64,000 bases of DNA from Eutreptiella sp. 'Long Island Sound 2002' (GCA_964036045.1 OZ038379.1:185296642-185360641); one strand, 5' to 3'; counted from the first letter of the stretch, positions 50,701 to 63,000 are shown. Notes: generated from the letters alone by a model not told the origin. Numbers and translations are program-made.

Positions 50701-53539
50701 CATCTGACCTCCCAACACAACAAATCCCTATCAATGACATTGCACTACTGCTGCTTGCACTCTACATCTCAAACGGCTGCCATAAAATCATAACAAAACA
50801 CCTCATCCGTCTTGCTGCTGCAGCATCTTTAATGGGCCTGTACCCCTAACCAAATCAATGATCCAGACCTTAAAGCAAAACTTCCTATGACTCACATCCG
50901 CAACACCTTGTGTGAATGATTGCCTGCTTCCAAGGTGCTTGCTGACTGTGTGTCGTACCGCCACCGAGACACAGTGAATGTTGATGGCTGTGAGCACTGC
51001 ATGCATGGTGAGCAATGTACCTTTCCTTTTCTGGGTGCGTTGTTTAAAGCACCCACAATTGCCTGTCTTCAGCGCCATACACCCTTGTTCATTGCCTGTC
51101 TTCAGCGCCTAAACAACAATAAACCAGAAATGCAAAGCTCACACAACCACTTCCCTTTGTAAATCACACCCACCAGCCTCTGACCTCCCAACACAACAAA
51201 TCCCTATCAATGACATTGCACTACTGCTGCTTGCACTCTGCATCTCAAACGGCTGCCATAAAATCATAACAAAACACCTCATCCGTCTTGCTGCTGCAGC
51301 ATCTTTAATGGGCCTGTACCCCTAACCAAATCAATGATCCAGACCTTAAAGCAAAACTTCCTATGACTCACATCCGCAACACCTTGTGTGAATGATTGCC
51401 TGCTTCCAAGGTGCTTGCCGACTGTGTGTCGTACCGCCACCGAGACACAGTGAATGTTGATGGCTGTGAGCACTGCATGCATGGTGAGCAATGTACCTTT
51501 CCTTTTCTGGGTGCATTGTTTAAAGCACCCACAATTGCCTGTCTTCAGCGCCATACATCCTCGTTCATTGCCTGTCTTCAGCGCCTAAACAACAACAAAC
51601 CAGAAATGCAAAGCTTACATAACCACTTCCCTCTGTAAATCACACCCACCAGCCTCTGACCTCCCAACACAACAAATCCCTATCAATGACATTGCACTAC
51701 TGCTGCTTGCACTCTACATCTCAAACGGCTGCCATAAAATCATAACAAAACACCTCATGCGTCTTGCTGCTGCGGCATCTTTAATGGGCATGTACCCCTA
51801 ACCAAATCAATGATCCAGACCTTAAAGCAAAACTTCCTATGACTCAGATCCGCAACACCTTGTGTGAATGATTGCCTGCTTCCAAGGTGCTTGCCGACTG
51901 TGTGTCGTACCGCCACCGAGACACAGTGAATGTTGATGGCTGTGAGCACTGCATGCATGGTGAGCAATGTACCTTTCCTTTTCTGGGTGCATTGTTTAAA
52001 GCACCCACAATTGCCTGTCTTCAGCGCCATACATCCTCGTTCATTGCCTGTCTTCAGCGCCTAAACAACAATAAACCAGAAATGCAAAGCTCACACAACC
52101 ACTTCCCTCTGTAAATCACCCCCACCAGCCTCTGACCTCCCAACACAACAAATCCCTATCAATGACATTGCACTACTGCTGCTTGCACTCTGCATCTCAA
52201 ACGGCTGCCATAAAATCATAACAAAACACCTCATCCGTCTTGCTGCTGCAGCATCTTTAATGGGCATGTACCCCTAACCAAATCAATGATCCAGACCTTA
52301 AAGCAAAACTTCCTATGACAAAGATCCGCAACACCTTGTGTGAATGATTGCCTGCTTCCAAGGTGCATGCCGACTGTGTGTCGTACCGCCACCGAGACAC
52401 AGTGAATGTTGATGGCTGTGAGGACTGCATGCATGGTGAGCAATGTACCTTTCCTTTTCTGGGTGCATTGTTTAAAGCACCCACAATTGCCTGTCTTCAG
52501 CGCCATACACCCTCGTTCATTGCCTGTCTTCAGCGCCTAAACAACAACAAACCAGAAATGCAAAGCTTACACAACCACTTCCCTCTGTAAATTACACCCA
52601 CCAGCCTCTGCCCTCCCAACACAACAAATCCCTATCAATGACATTGCACTACTGCTGCTTGCACTCTGCATCTCAAACCGCTGCCATGAAATCATAACAA
52701 AACACCTCATCCGTCTTGCTGCTGCGGCATCTTTAATGGGCATGTACCCCTAACCAAATCAATGATCCAGACCTTAAAGCAAAACTTCCTATCACTCAGA
52801 TCCGCAACACCTTGTGTGAATGATTGCCTGCTTCCAAGGTGCTTGCCGACTGTGTGTCGTACCGCCACCGAGACACAGTGAATGTTGATGGCTGTGAGGA
52901 CTGCATGCATGGTGAGCAATGTACCTTTCCTTTTCTGGGTGCATTGTTTCAAGCACCCACAATTGCCTGTCTTCAGCGCCATACACCCTCGTTCATTGCC
53001 TGTCTTCAGCGCCTAAACAACAACAAACCAGAAATGCAAAGCTTACACAACCACTTCCTTCCGTAAATCACAGCCACCAGCCTCTGACCTCCCAACACAA
53101 CAAATCCCTATCAATGACATTGCACTACTGCTGCTTGCACTCTGCATCTCAAACGGCTGCCATAAAATCATAACAAAACACCTCATCCGTCTTGCTGCTG
53201 CGGCATCTTTAATGGGCCTGTACCCCTAACCAAATCAATGATCCAGACCTTAAAGCAAAACTTCCTATGACTCAGATCCGCAACACCTTGTGTGAATGAT
53301 TGCCTGCTTCCAAGGTGCTTGCCGACTGTGTGTCGTACCGCCACCGAGACACAGTGAATGTTGATGGCTGTGAGCACTGCATGCATGGTGAGCAATGTAC
53401 CTTTCCTTTTCTGGGTGCATTGTTTAAAGCACCCACAATTGCCTGTCTTCAGCGCCATACACCCTTGTTCATTGCCTGTCTTCAGCGCCTAAACAACAAC
53501 AAACCAGAAATGCAAAGCTTACACAACCACTTCCTTCCG

Positions 53540-54565
53540 TAAATCACACCCACCAGCCTCTGACCTCCCAACACAACAAATCCCTATCAATGACACCGCA
53601 CTACTGCTGCCTGCACATTGCTTGTCAAACTGTTGGCACAAGATCAGAACAACACCCCACCCAGCTTGCTGCGGCTGCGGCGTCTTTAATTGGCATGTAC
53701 CCCTGACCGCAACAATGATCCAGACCTTAAAGCAAAACTTCCTATGACTCAGATGGGCAACACCTTGTGTGAATGATAACTGCTTCCAAGGTTCTTGCCG
53801 ATTGTGTGTCGTACCGCCACCCAAACACAATGAATGTTGATGGCTGTGAGGACTGCATGCATGGTGAGCAATATACCTTTCCTTTTCTGGGTGCATTGTT
53901 TAAAGCACCCACAATTGCCTGTCTTCAGCGCCATACACTGGAGACTCGCCTCCCTTGTGGTCGTCGCGATGCGGGCTTCCCTCCCTTCTGGTCGTCGCGA
54001 TGCGGACTTCCCTCCCTTGTGGTCGTCGCGATGCGGACTTCCCTCCCTTGTGGTCGTCGCGGCGGGGGCTTCCCTCCCTTGTGGTCGTCCCTTGTTCATT
54101 GCCTGTCTTCAGCGCCTAAACAACAACAAACCAGAAATGCAAAGCTTACACAACCACTTCCCTCTGCAAATCACACCCACCAGCCTCTGACCTCCCAACA
54201 TAACAAATCCCTATCAATGACATTGCACTACTGTTGCTTGCACTCTGCATTCAAGCTGTTGGCACAAGATAAGAACAACACCCCATCCAGCTTGCTGCTG
54301 CAGCATCTTTAACAGCCATGTGCCCCTGACTCTACCGATGATCCAGACCTGACAGCAAAACTTCCTATGACTCAGATCCGCAACACCTTGTGTGAATGAT
54401 TGCCTGCTTCCAAGGTGCTTGCAGCTTGCGTGTCGTACCGCCACCGAGACACAGTGAATGTTGATGGCTGTGAGGACCGCGTGCATGGTGAGCAATGTAC
54501 CTGTCCTTTTCTGGGTGCATTGTTTAAATGCACCCACAATTGCCTGTCTTGAGCGCCATACACCC
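53540..54565 (+). repeat. Diverged 3'-edge units of the 476-bp array
   Basis: From about 53595 the last two units depart sharply from the consensus. The CTGCATCTCAAAC block becomes CTTGTCAAACTG, TTGGCACAAGATCAG replaces the usual CCATAAAATCATAAC, and CCCCTGACC replaces CCCCTAACC. Decay of the edge while the interior stays uniform is expected if homogenisation by unequal exchange works mainly inside the array. The 5' edge shows no such decay. The last unit ends at 54565 within the 33-bp subrepeat, at the same motif where the array begins. Confidence 0.85.
53939..54089 (+). repeat. 31-bp minisatellite inserted in the penultimate unit
   Basis: CTCCCTTGTGG-type cores start at 53950, 53981, 54012, 54043 and 54074, an exact 31-bp period, with a GTCGTCGCGATGCGG-type remainder. 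The block is GC-rich and unlike the satellite. It splits the 33-bp subrepeat between CCATACAC and CCTTGTTCATTG; the flanking satellite resumes on the other side without loss. The origin of the 31-bp unit is not visible in this window. Confidence 0.9.
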
Positions 54566-55887
54566 AAGAACAATGTTCATGAGTAAAGCCTCCATGGACG
54601 CAACCACCATAACGTGCCGTCTTGCATATGGCATGCGGGCTACGAGGATGGTGCCAAGCGATATCACAGCATTCCCCAAATGTCAATCGCAGAAGCTGTT
54701 GTAGTGAAAGTCGCCTCGTCAATGTGTTTGTTGAGCTTCGGGTCCTTGGTACGGTACATCCGCAAAACCGATTTGTACTGCAAGCAGAGCGTGGGGCCGC
54801 AAAACCGGCGCAGTGAGAGGAGGAGGGACATAGAAAGTCGATCACAGCCGGCGATCCCTCTAAGTCCGGGCGGTGCGTTCTCGGGGCCCTGGTCATCTGT
54901 GACCACAGAGACAATGCTCGGCATCTTCAATCAGAGTGCAATGAACAAGAAACGCTATTTCCGCAGTGGCTCGGCCTTGTCCTCACTAATATATCCGATT
55001 TCAATTTACCAACGCAATACGACAAAAAAAAATTGTACAGAGGCAAAAAAAGGGGGCAGGCTGTGGAGTAAGCTATGCCACATTTCACTGGTGCTTTGGA
55101 TGCACGGAAAACATGCAACTTGGGGGTCGTTGCTAGTTTGGTTTTCCATTGCACATGCACACAAGCTTGTTGTTTGCTTGTTGAAGGTGACGAGGGTAAC
55201 ACGCAGTGTGCATGAAGACACTGTGGATCAGGTAGGCCATGAGCAACGGATACTGAGCTCGCATATACCCCCGTGACACAGGCATATGGTCACTACGAAT
55301 CACAGTACATTGGATTGGGTAGGGGAGGAGGGGCCTTCTCCTTGAGTTGCATACCCCTGGTCAGGTGCTGTTGTGGCCCCCTATAGAGCTGGCATCCTTT
55401 TTTCCGGAGCTGAACCCAAAGCTCGATGGCAAGGATGTTCTTGTGCCAAAGCTCATCGACCACGCTTCTCATGTCATGACACCGTATTGAGTGGCAGAAG
55501 TGGGTGTATTATACCTGGTCGGATTTGTGGACCCTTTCGAATGGTAGCCTCTCCTTGATTCCGTGGTTCCTTCACGTATCCGAGTGACACACTGCATATA
55601 GCGGCACCCCAAATAGGACAACACTAGGTGTCACACAGGTCTGAACAAAGTTCCTGTAAACGTTTACAACCCCAAGGGGCCTGCCACTCTGAAGCGGCGA
55701 TGAGTGCGATGGGTGTTATGTGGGTTGGGTGGCTGTGGTGGCGTGTCCTGTGAATGTAACACTGTACAATCAGGTTGACAGTACTTTTTGCATCGTTGTG
55801 AAATCTTTGAATACACTCAGGGGGCGGGGGTTTTCTCGGAAATCGGATAACATGCTTAAAAACCCCCCCAGAGCCAAATTTAAAAAA

Positions 55888-55982
55888 GGGGGGGGGGTTG
55901 GGGGGGGGGGTTTAAGAGGGTTTTTCGCTGCGCGGGGGTATTGTCCGCGGAAAGGGCACCCCGGCCCCCCAACCCCCCCCCC
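55888..55982. repeat. Homopolymeric G/C inverted repeat
   Basis: Ten G, TT and eleven G at 55888-55910 are followed by six C, AA and ten C at 55965-55982. The arms are perfect reverse complements over 18 bases (55888-55905 against 55965-55982), with a 59-base spacer. The G arm alone could form a G-quadruplex. Homopolymer lengths are error-prone in sequencing, so the exact counts should not be trusted. Confidence 0.7.
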
Positions 55983-56148
55983 AATGAAATACATAGTGTC
56001 GGGCACCTCCGAACGGTTGGGTATGCGGCCCAGGTGTGATCCGACAGTTCGCACCGCCCCTACCAATGTCTATGGTAGGGTTTCATCGGCTTGGGTATTT
56101 CCGGCCGTGGGTATCAGCAACCTCGGGACTGTGGGTCTCCGAGGCGGT

Positions 56149-56283
56149 CATGGGGTTCGAAGTACACCATGGGGTTAGAATTGCAGCATGGGGGTTGAAC
56201 CGCATCAAGGTCGGTCATGGGGTTCGGAATGCATCATGGGGTTAGAAATACGCCATGGGGTGAGAAATGCGTCAAGGGGGGGG
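56149..56283 (+). repeat. 19-bp minisatellite (CATGGGGTT...)
   Basis: CATGGGG-headed units start at 56149, 56168, 56187, 56216, 56235 and 56254, with a decayed one at 56273. Most are 19 bp; the third is 29 bp. The order of unit variants repeats after 67 bp (56149 to 56216), so a three-unit block appears to have been duplicated once. Confidence 0.85.
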
Positions 56284-56460
56284 CATAAAAGAAGGGGTGT
56301 GTGTGTGACTACACTGGTCGGCCAACGCAACTCGGGAGGCCCTTACGGCTATGGCAGGCTAGGCCTCCCTCCCCGCACCATTGTGTGGGCCTTCCAGTCC
56401 TAGTGTGCATGCAACTACAAGGGAGGTGTAGGGGGTGGGGGAGGTATCCGTTTGTGACGT

Positions 56461-57071
56461 ATGTGTGTGTGTGCATGTAGCTCCGCTTACTTCTTCCGCC
56501 CTTACGTCTTCACTGTGCAACGCTTCTTCGCACTTTGCTTGATAGCGGTGATGGGCCGCTTTGTGCCCTTGCCGGGCACAGCTTTCTTTTGCGGGAGAAC
56601 TTCCACCCCGGAAGAAGAGGTAGAAGAGGAAGAAGATGAGGGGAAGAGGAGCTATTGCCATCCTCGGAAATTGCAGAACTCTCGTTACCGCTGGACGAAT
56701 CGTGATCTACGGAAGACCGAGATTCTGTGTGCGTCCAGAAAAACCACAAGGTTCAGCCTCACCGCGCATCCTTGGGTCCGTTACCACCTCTCCTTTCTGC
56801 ACTACCACATGATTGCGCATCCTTGCCAAAGCAATGGCCGCTCGACAAAACAAAGTAAATTCTGTTGCTTCCGCAGGCCGCACGCTTGTACGAGCCACAT
56901 CACCGTACAGCTCTACAAGCAACTGATGACGATTGGGCACCTTTGCGGTTTTCACAGAGGCATACAGGGTGCCCACTGAAATGAGGAACCGACCGTCGGC
57001 ATCCATTTGGGCATCCAAAAAAACCACATGGCCATTCCGAAACACACATTCCGGATCTAACCACGAGGGGC
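56461..57071 (-). pseudogene. Unrecognised coding relic, two frameshifts, 5' end cut off by satellite
   Basis: Read on the minus strand from about 57060, one frame encodes some 110 residues of ordinary protein-like composition (for example VVFLDAQMDADGRFLISVGT and LLVELYGDVARTS), ending at TAG near 56711. Around 56725-56740 the reading makes sense again if a CA pair is removed from a CACACA run. It then gives an acidic Ser-rich segment, and after a further one-base break in a TCT/TCC-rich tract (about 56615-56645) a Ser-rich then Lys/Arg-rich tail that stops at TAA near 56505. The basic tail resembles a nuclear-localisation signal. I do not recognise the family. Upstream the frame runs straight into the 85-bp satellite, so the N-terminus is lost. 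Introns instead of frameshifts are possible, but no clear splice sites support that. Confidence 0.35.
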
Positions 57072-60000
57072 AAGAGCGAGGCGCAAAATCAGAAGTGGCC
57101 CACTTGTGGGCAAGGTGGCTACATAACCCCTGCCGCCTAGGGGATCCCCACCACTTCAGAGCAGGGGGCAAAATCAGAAGTGGCCCACTTGTGGGCAAGG
57201 TGACTACATCACCCGTGCCGCCTGGGGGATCCCGAACCACTTCAGAACAGGGGGCAAAATCAGAAGTGGCCCACTTGTGGGCAAGGTGGCTACATAACCC
57301 CTGCCGCCTAGGGGATCCCCACCACTTCAGAGCAGGGGGCAAAATCAGAAGTGGCCCACTTGTGGGCAAGGTGACTACATAACCCCTGGCGCCTGGGGGA
57401 TCCCCACCACTTCAGAACAGGGGGCAAAATCAGAAGTGGCCCACTTGTGGGCAAAGTGGCTACATCACCCCTGCCGCCTAGGGGATCCCGAACCACTTCA
57501 GAGTGGGGGGCAAAATCAGAAGTGGCCCAAAAGTGGGCAAGGTGGCTACATCACCCCTGCCGCCTAGGGGTTCCCCACCGCTTCAGAGCGGGGGGCAAAA
57601 TCAGAAGTGGCCCACTTGTGGGCAAGGTGGCTACATAACCCCTGCCGCCTGGGGGATCCCCTCCGCTTCAGAGCGGGGGGCAAAATCAGAAGTGACCCAC
57701 TTGTGGGCAAGGTGGCTACATAACCCCTGCCGTCTCGGGGGTCCCCACAACTTCAGAGCGGGGGGCAAAATCAGAAGTGGCCCACTTGTGGGCAAGGTGG
57801 CTACATAACCCTGCCGCCTGGGGGATCCCCACCACTTCAAAGCAGGGGGCAAAATCAGCAGTGGACCACTTGTGGGCAAAGTGGCTACATCACCCCTGCC
57901 GCCTAGGGGATCCCGAACCACTTCAGAGTGGGGGGCAAAATCAGAAGTGGCCCACTTGTGGGCAAGGTGGCTACATAACCCCTGCCGCCTGGGGGATCCC
58001 CACCACTTCAGAGCGGGGCGCAAAATCAGAAGTGGCCCACTTGTGGGCAAAGTGGCTACATCACGGCTGCCACCTAGGGGATCGCGAACCACTTCAGAGT
58101 GGGGGGCAAAATCAGAAGTGGCCCAAAAGTGGGCAAGGTGGCTACATCACCCCTACCGCCTAGGGGATCCCCACCGCTTCAAAGCGGGGGGCAAAATCAG
58201 AAGTGGCCCACTTGTGGGCAAGGTGGCTACATAACCCCTGCCGCCTGGGGGATCCCCTCCGCTTCAGAGCGGGGGGCAAAATCAGAAGTGACCCACTTGT
58301 GGGCAAGGTGGCTACATAACCCCTGCCGTCTCGGGGGTCCCCACAACTTTAGAGCGGGGGGCAAAATCAGAAGTGGCCCACTTGTGGGCAAGGTGGCTAC
58401 ATAACCCCTGCCGCCTGGGGGATCCCCACCGCTTCAAAGCGGGGAGCAAAATCAGAAGTGGCCCCCAAGTGGGCAAGGTGGCTACATAACCCCTGCCGCC
58501 TGGGGGATCCCCACCGCTTCAGAGCAGGGGGCAAAATCAGAAGTGACCCACTTGTGGGCAAGGTGGCTACATAACCCCTGCCGCCTAGGGGATCCCCACC
58601 GCTTCAGAGCAGGGGGCAAAATCAGAAGTGGCCCACTTGTGGGCAAAGTGGCTACATCACCCGTGCCGCCTAGGGGATCCCGAACCACTTCAGAGTGGGG
58701 GGCAAAATCAGAAGTGGCCCACTTGTGGGCAAGGTGGCTACATCACCCCTGCCGCCTGGGGGATCCCCACCGCTTCAAAGCGGGGGGCAAAATCAGAAGT
58801 GGCCCACTTGTGGGCAAGGTGACTACATAACCCCTGCCGCCTAGGGGATCCCCACCGCTTCAGAGCGGGGGGCAAAATCTGAAGTGGCCCACTTGCGGGC
58901 AAGGTGGCTACATAACCCCTGCCACCTAGGGGATCCCCACCGCTTCAGAGCGGGGGGCAAAATCAGAAGTGGCCCACTTGCGGGCAGGGTGGCTACATAA
59001 CCCCTGCCGCCTAGGGGATCCCCACCGCTTCAGAGCAGGGGGCAAAATCAGAAGTGGCCCACTTGTGGGCAAAGTGGCTACATCACCCGTGCCGCCTAGG
59101 GGATCCCGAACCACTTCAGAGTGGGGGGCAAAATCAGAAGTGGCCCACTTGTGGGCAAGGTGGCTACATCACCCCTGCCGCCTGGGGGATCCCCACCGCT
59201 TCAAAGCGGGGGGCAAAATCAGAAGTGGCCCACTTGTGGGCAAGGTGACTACATAACCCCTGCCGCCTAGGGGATCCCCACCGCTTCAGAGCGGGGGGCA
59301 AAATCTGAAGTGGCCCACTTGCGGGCAAGGTGGCTACATAACCCCTGCCACCTAGGGGATCCCCACCGCTTCAGAGCGGGGGGCAAAATCAGAAGTGGCC
59401 CACTTGCGGGCAGGGTGGCTACATAACCCCTGCCGCCTAGGGGGATCCCCACCACTTCAGAGCGGGGGGCAAAATCAGAAGTGGCCCACAAGTGGGCAAG
59501 GTGGCTACATAACCACTGCCGCCTGGGGGATCCCCAGAGCTTCAGAGCGGAGGGCAAAATCAGAAGTGACCCACTTGCGGGCAGGGTGGCTACATAACCC
59601 CTGCCGCCTAGGGGGATCCCCACCGCTTCAGAGCGGGGGGCAAAATCAGAAGTGGCCCACAAGTGACCAAGGTGGCTACATCACCCCTGCCGCCTAGGAG
59701 GTCCCCACCACTTCAGAGCGGGGGGCAAAATCAGAAGTGGCCAACAAGTGGGCAAGGTGGCTACATAACCCCTGCCGCCTAGGGGATCCCCACCGCTTCA
59801 AAGCGGGGGGCAAAATCAGAAGTGGCCCACTTGTGGGCAAGGTGGCTACATAGCCCCTGCCGCCTAGGGGATCCCCTCCGCTTTAGAGCGGGGGGCAAAA
59901 TCAGAAGCGGCCCACTTGTGGGCAAGGTGGCTACATAACCCCTGCCGTCTCGGGGATCGCGACCGCTTCAGAGCGGGGGGCAAAATCAGAAGTGGCCCAC

Positions 60001-63000
60001 TTGTGGGCAAGGTGGCCACATAACCCCTACCGCCCGGGGGATCCCCACTGCTTCAGAGCGGGGGGCAAAATCAGAAGTGGCCCACTTGTGGGCAAGGTGG
60101 CTACATAACCCCTGCCGCCTGGGGTATGCCCACCGCTTCAGGGCGGGGGGCAAAATCAGAAATGGCCCACTTGTGGGCAAGGTGGCTACATCACCCCTGC
60201 CGCCTAGGGGATCCCCACCGCTTTAGAGCGGGGGGCAAAATCAGAAGTGGCCCACAAGTGACCAAGGTGGCTACATCACCCCTGCCGCCTAGGAGGTCCC
60301 CACCATTTCAGAGCGGGGGGCAAAATCAGAAGTGGCCCACAAGTGGGCAAGGTGGCTACATAACCCCTGCCGCCTGGGGGATCCCCACCGCTTCAAAGCG
60401 GGGGGCAAAATCAAAAGTGGCCCACAAGTGACCAAGGTGGCTACATCACCCCTGCCGCCTAGGAGGTCCCCACCACTTCAGAGCGGGGGGCAAAATCAGA
60501 AGTGGCCAACAAGTGGGCAAGGTGGCTACATAACCCCTGCCGCCTAGGGGATCCCCACCGCTTCAAAGCGGGGGGCAAAATCAGAAGTGGCCCACTTGTG
60601 GGCAAGGCGGCTACATAGCCCCTGCCGCCTAGGGGATCCCCTCCGCTTTAGAGCGGGGGGCAAAATCAGAAGTGGCCCACTTGTGGGCAAGGTGGCTACA
60701 TAACCCCTGCCGTCTCGGGGATCCCGACAACTTCAGAGCGGGGGGCAAAATCAGAAGTGGCCCACTTGTGGGCAAGGTGGCCACATAACCCCTACCGCCC
60801 GGGGGATCCCCACTGCTTCAGAGCGGGGGGCAAAATCAGAAGTGGCCCACAAGTGAGCAAGGTGGCTATATCACCCCTGCCGGCTAGGGGGTCCCCACCG
60901 CTTCAGAGCGGAGGGCAAAATCAGAAGTGGCCCACTTGTGGGCAAGGTGGCTACATAACCCCTGCCGCCTGGGGGATCCCCACCGCTTTAGAGCGGGGGG
61001 CAAAATCAGAAGTGGCCCACAAGTGACCAAGGTGGCTACATCACCCCTGCCGCCTAGGAGGTCCCCACCATTTCAGAGCGGGGGGCAAAATCAGAAGTGG
61101 CCAACAAGTGGGCAAGGTGGCTACATAACCCCTGCCGCCTGGGGGATCCCCACCGCTTCAAAGCGGGGGGCAAAATCAGAAGTGGCCCACTTGCGTGCAA
61201 GGTGGCTACATAACCCCTGCTGCCTGGGGGATCCCCTCCGCTTTAGAGCGGGGGGCAAAATCAGAAGTGACCCACTTGTGGGCAAGGTGGCTACATAACC
61301 CTTGCCGTCTCGGGGATCACGACCACTTCAGAGCGGGGGGCAAAAACAGAAGTGGCCCACAAGTGACCAAGGTGGCTACATCACCCTTGCCGCCTAGGGG
61401 ATCCCCACCGCTTTAGAGCGGGGGGCAAAATCAGAAGTGGCCCACAAGTGACCAAGGTGGCTACATCACCCCTGCCGCCTAGGAGGTCCCCACCATTTCA
61501 GAGCGGGGGGCAAAATGAGAAGTGGCCCACAAGTGGGCAAGGTGGCTACATAACCCCTGCCGCCTAGGGGATCCCCACCGCTTCAAAGCGGGGGGCAAAA
61601 TCCGAAGTGGCCCACAAGTGACCAAGGTGGCTACATCACCCCTGCCGCCTAGGAGGTCCCCACCACTTCAGAGCGGGGGGCAAAATCAGAAGTGGCCAAC
61701 AAGTGGGCAAGGTGGCTACATAACCCCTGCCGCCTAGGGGATCCCCACCGCTTCAAAGCGGGGGGCAAAATCAGAAGTGGCCCACTTGTGGGCAAGGTGG
61801 CTACATAGCCCCTGCCGCCTAGGGGATCCCCTCCGCTTTAGAGCGGGGGGCAAAAACAGAAGTGGCCCACTTGTGGGCAAGGTGGCCACATCAACCCTGC
61901 CGCCCGGGGGATCCCCACCGCTTTAGAGCGGGGGGCAAAATCAGAAGTGGCCCACAAGTGACCAAGGTGGCTACATCACCCCTGCCGCCTAGGAGGTCCC
62001 CACCATTTCAGAGCGGGGGGCAAAATCAGAAGTGGCCCACAAGTGGGCAAGGTGGCTACATAACCCCTGCCGCCTGGGGGATCCCCACCGCTTCAAAGCG
62101 GGGGGCAAAATCCGAAGTGGCCCACAAGTGACCAAGGTGGCTACATCACCCCTGCCGCCTAGGAGGTCCCCACCACTTCAGAGCGGGGGGCAAAATCAGA
62201 AGTGGCCCACAAGTGGGCAAGGTGGCTACATAACCCCTGCCGCCTAGGGGATCCCCACCGCTTCAAAGCGGGGGGCAAAATCAGAAGTGGCCCACTTGTG
62301 GGCAAGGTGGCTACATAGCCCCTGCCGCCTAGGGGATCCCCTCCGCTTTAGAGCGGGGGGCAAAATCAGAAGTGGCCCACTTGTGGGCAAGGTGGCTACA
62401 TAACCCCTGCCGTCTCGGGGATCCCGACAACTTCAGAGCGGGGGGCAAAATCAGAAGTGGCCCACTTGTGGGCAAGGTGGCCACATAACCCCTGCCGCCT
62501 GGGGGATCCCCACCGCTTTAGAGCGGGGGGCAAAATCAGAAGTGGCCCACAAGTGAGCAAGGTGGCTATATCACCCCTGCCGGCTAGGGGGTCCCCACCG
62601 CTTCAGAGCGGAGGGCTAAATCAGAAGTGGCCCACTTGTGGGCAAGGTGGCTACATAACCCCTGCCGCCTGGGGGATCCCCACCGCTTTAGAGCGGGGGG
62701 CAAAATCAGAAGTGGCCCACAAGTGACCAAGGTGGCTACATAACCCCTGCCGCCTAGGAGGTCCCCACCATTTCAGAGCGGGGGGCAAAATCAGAAGTGG
62801 CCAACAAGTGGGCAAGGTGGCTACATAACCCCTGCCGCCTGGGGGATCCCCACCGCTTCAAAGCGGGGGGCAAAATCAGAAGTGGCCCACTTGCGTGCAA
62901 GGTGGCTACATAACCCCTGCTGCCTGGGGGATCCCCTCCGCTTTAGAGCGGGCGGCAAAATCAGAAGTGACCCACTTGTGGGCAAGGTGGCTACATAACC

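Larger units (their letters stand above)
9086..54565 (+). repeat. Satellite array, about 95 head-to-tail copies of a 476-bp unit
   Basis: Every landmark recurs at 476 bp (for example GCTTCCAAGGTGCTTGC near 9422, 9898, 10374). A subfamily of 479 bp has one extra CTG with CTGCGGCG in place of CTGCAGC. All units have the same orientation. One half of the unit is strongly C/A-rich and G-poor on the plus strand; the other half is mixed. Short open frames of about 80-97 codons exist on both strands in most units, but 476 is not a multiple of three, the plus frame usually lacks ATG because TGA precedes it, and copies differ mainly by amino-acid-changing substitutions, so I read them as non-coding. 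Higher-order duplications of 2, 3, 4 and 9 units are visible. No Pol III boxes, tRNA, rRNA or snRNA were recognised inside the unit. Confidence 0.97.
54566..56460. other. Unique spacer between the two satellite arrays
   Basis: No gene is supported with confidence. On the minus strand an ATG-started frame of about 86 codons ends at TGA 54664-54666, but it has no recognisable domain. The plus-strand frame at 54614-55276 overlaps it and also shows none. A purine-rich block sits near 55320-55340, homopolymer G and C tracts at 55888-55982, and a 19-bp minisatellite at 56149-56283. Confidence 0.4.

Noticed and set aside
9418-54312. Repeated open frames of about 80-97 codons on both strands of the 476-bp unit as a tandem gene family
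   Set aside because: The plus frame mostly lacks ATG because TGA precedes it, copies differ mainly by amino-acid-changing substitutions (Asp/His, Cys/Arg, Val/Ala), both strands are equally open, and no motif is recognisable. A dN/dS test over all units would decide; a value well below 1 would revive the idea.
9086-54565. CRISPR-like or integron-like array
   Set aside because: Units are near-identical over all 476 bp with no short repeat/unique spacer alternation, and the setting is eukaryotic with no associated genes.
54614-55276. 220-codon plus-strand gene in the unique spacer
   Set aside because: Composition is not protein-like over much of its length, it runs through low-complexity A-rich sequence, and overlapping minus-strand frames are equally open.
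56359-56661. Separate minus-strand gene at 56359-56661
   Set aside because: It is an alternative frame across the Ser-rich tract of the 56461-57071 relic and yields no sensible domain.
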